A stretch of 8,851 bases of DNA from Thiomonas sp. (GTDB taxonomy: Bacteria; Pseudomonadota; Gammaproteobacteria; Burkholderiales; Burkholderiaceae): contig DAIAZB010000080.1 of the NCBI GenBank assembly GCA_027443745.1, positions 1 through 8,851 of the forward strand. Reading direction: 5' to 3'. This document shows, piece after piece, positions 7,991 to 8,851 of the stretch. Within the stretch, counting starts at the first letter, position 1, and every line of letters begins with the position of its first letter. Under the pieces are notes generated by a model, which saw nothing but the letters and a program-made list of their open reading frames with translations, had not been told where the DNA came from and searched no databases. The translations under genes were made by a program, and so were the position numbers.

Positions 7991-8024
7991 ATCCAACAAG
8001 GCCTGCGGCTAACGTTCCCAACCT

Positions 8025-8851
8025 ATGCAATCGCTCCCCTTGCTGAGCCTGTCCATCTGGACGCCCATCGCCTTCGGCATCCTCATCCTGCTGCTCGGGC
8101 GCGACACCAACGCTCCGGCCATGCGCTGGCTGGCGCTGGTCGGCGCCCTGGTCAGTCTGCTCGTCACCGTTCCGCTGATCACCGGTTTCGACACCACATC
8201 CGCCAGCATGCAGTTCGTCGAGCGCGCGCCCTGGATCGAGCCGTTCAACATCCACTACCACCTCGGCATCGACGGCATCTCGCTGTGGTTCATTCCGCTC
8301 ACCGCTTTCATCACCTTCATCACGGTGATCGCCGGCTGGCAGATCATCACCGAGCGCGTCGGCCTGTACATGGCGTCTTTTCTCATTCTCTCGGGGTTGA
8401 TGATCGGGGTGTTCTGCGCGCTCGACGGCATCCTCTTCTATGTGTTTTTTGAAGCAACCCTGATTCCGATGTACCTCATCATCGGCATCTGGGGGGGGCC
8501 GCGCCGGGTGTATGCGGCGTTCAAATTCTTCCTCTACACGCTGCTCGGTTCGTTGCTGATGCTGGTGGCGCTCATCTACCTCTACTTCCAGTCTGGCGGC
8601 AGTTTCAACATCCTCGACTGGTACACGGTGCCGCTGTCGAGCACGGCGCAAATCCTGCTTTTCATCGCCTTCTTCTTTGCCTTCGCCGTGAAGATTCCGA
8701 TGTGGCCGGTCCACACCTGGCTGCCCGATGCCCACGTCGAAGCCCCCACCGGCGGCTCCATCGTGCTGGCGGCCATCATGCTCAAGCTCGGCGGATACGG
8801 CTTCGTGCGCTTCGTGCTGCCGATCGTGCCAGACGCCAGCCATGAACTCGC
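8025..8851 (+). CDS. nuoM: NADH-quinone oxidoreductase subunit M (proton-pumping subunit), 5' part
   Basis: NuoM is the middle antiporter-like subunit between NuoL and NuoN. The frame runs from ATG 8025 off the end of the window: 275 residues are seen, plus two bases, of an expected 490-510. Glu143 in FYVFFEATLIPMYLIIGIW and Lys223 in FAVKIPMWPVHTWLPD correspond to the essential Glu144 and Lys234 of E. coli NuoM, and EAPTGGSIVLAAIMLKLGG (239-257) is the conserved following segment. A stop codon in the same frame at 8010-8012 and no start between it and 8025 fix the start at this ATG, although no Shine-Dalgarno sequence is close. A run of eight G (8491-8498) falls in the conserved IWGGPRR and the frame is intact across it. 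Confidence 0.97.
   Translation, partial: MQSLPLLSLSIWTPIAFGILILLLGRDTNAPAMRWLALVGALVSLLVTVPLITGFDTTSASMQFVERAPWIEPFNIHYHLGIDGISLWFIPLTAFITFITVIAGWQIITERVGLYMASFLILSGLMIGVFCALDGILFYVFFEATLIPMYLIIGIWGGPRRVYAAFKFFLYTLLGSLLMLVALIYLYFQSGGSFNILDWYTVPLSSTAQILLFIAFFFAFAVKIPMWPVHTWLPDAHVEAPTGGSIVLAAIMLKLGGYGFVRFVLPIVPDASHEL

Noticed and set aside
6296..7999. Minus-strand open frame of about 567 codons opposite nuoL
   Set aside because: It is the complement of the conserved NuoL gene. The His-, Gln- and Glu-rich composition is that of a shadow frame; no family match is visible.
7980..8843. Minus-strand open frame opposite nuoM
   Set aside because: The plus strand carries the clear NuoM sequence with its key Glu and Lys. 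The antisense product is low-complexity and charged.
1..8851. A hidden new system, cargo gene or mobile element in the operon
   Set aside because: The genes follow the standard nuoF-M order with short spacers, intact frames and consistent base composition. No terminal repeats, transposase or unrelated coding frame were seen.

Overview
The window is one continuous stretch of a bacterial NADH:quinone oxidoreductase (respiratory complex I) operon. Every gene is on the plus strand, in the order nuoF (3' part), nuoG, nuoH, nuoI, nuoJ, nuoK, nuoL, nuoM (5' part). The DNA is GC-rich. Several subunits have the betaproteobacterial (Burkholderiales-like) form: a NuoG of about 790 residues without the N7 cluster, a short 162-residue NuoI, a NuoK ending in the NVDEL-type tail, and a NuoL with a histidine-rich loop. 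That taxonomic placement is inferred from protein style only; I cannot name the genus.

Layout: positions 1-867 hold the C-terminal part of the NADH/FMN subunit NuoF. Positions 914-3292 encode the iron-sulfur scaffold NuoG. Positions 3296-4357 encode NuoH, which forms the membrane side of the quinone site. Positions 4372-4860 encode NuoI, which carries the last two clusters of the wire. A 144-base spacer (4861-5004), the longest non-coding stretch in the window, separates nuoI from nuoJ. Then come nuoJ (5005-5640), nuoK (5644-5958), nuoL (5963-7990) and nuoM (8025 to the window end). All other spacers are 3 to 46 bases.

Together these genes give an electron path (NADH to FMN in NuoF, through clusters in NuoF, NuoG and NuoI, to quinone at the NuoH interface) and the proton-translocating membrane arm (NuoH, J, K, L, M). 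The key Cys ligands and the charged membrane residues expected of a working enzyme are present in the parts visible. nuoA-E are expected upstream and nuoN downstream, but neither lies in the window.

I found no mobile element, RNA gene, CRISPR array, inserted cargo gene or frameshift, and no evidence of a new system. The points worth a second look are small: loss of all four N7 ligands in NuoG, a nuoI-nuoJ spacer with three inverted repeats ahead of a start that lacks a Shine-Dalgarno sequence, a short in-frame duplication in a NuoJ loop, the histidine-rich NuoL loop, and the poorly marked start of nuoM.
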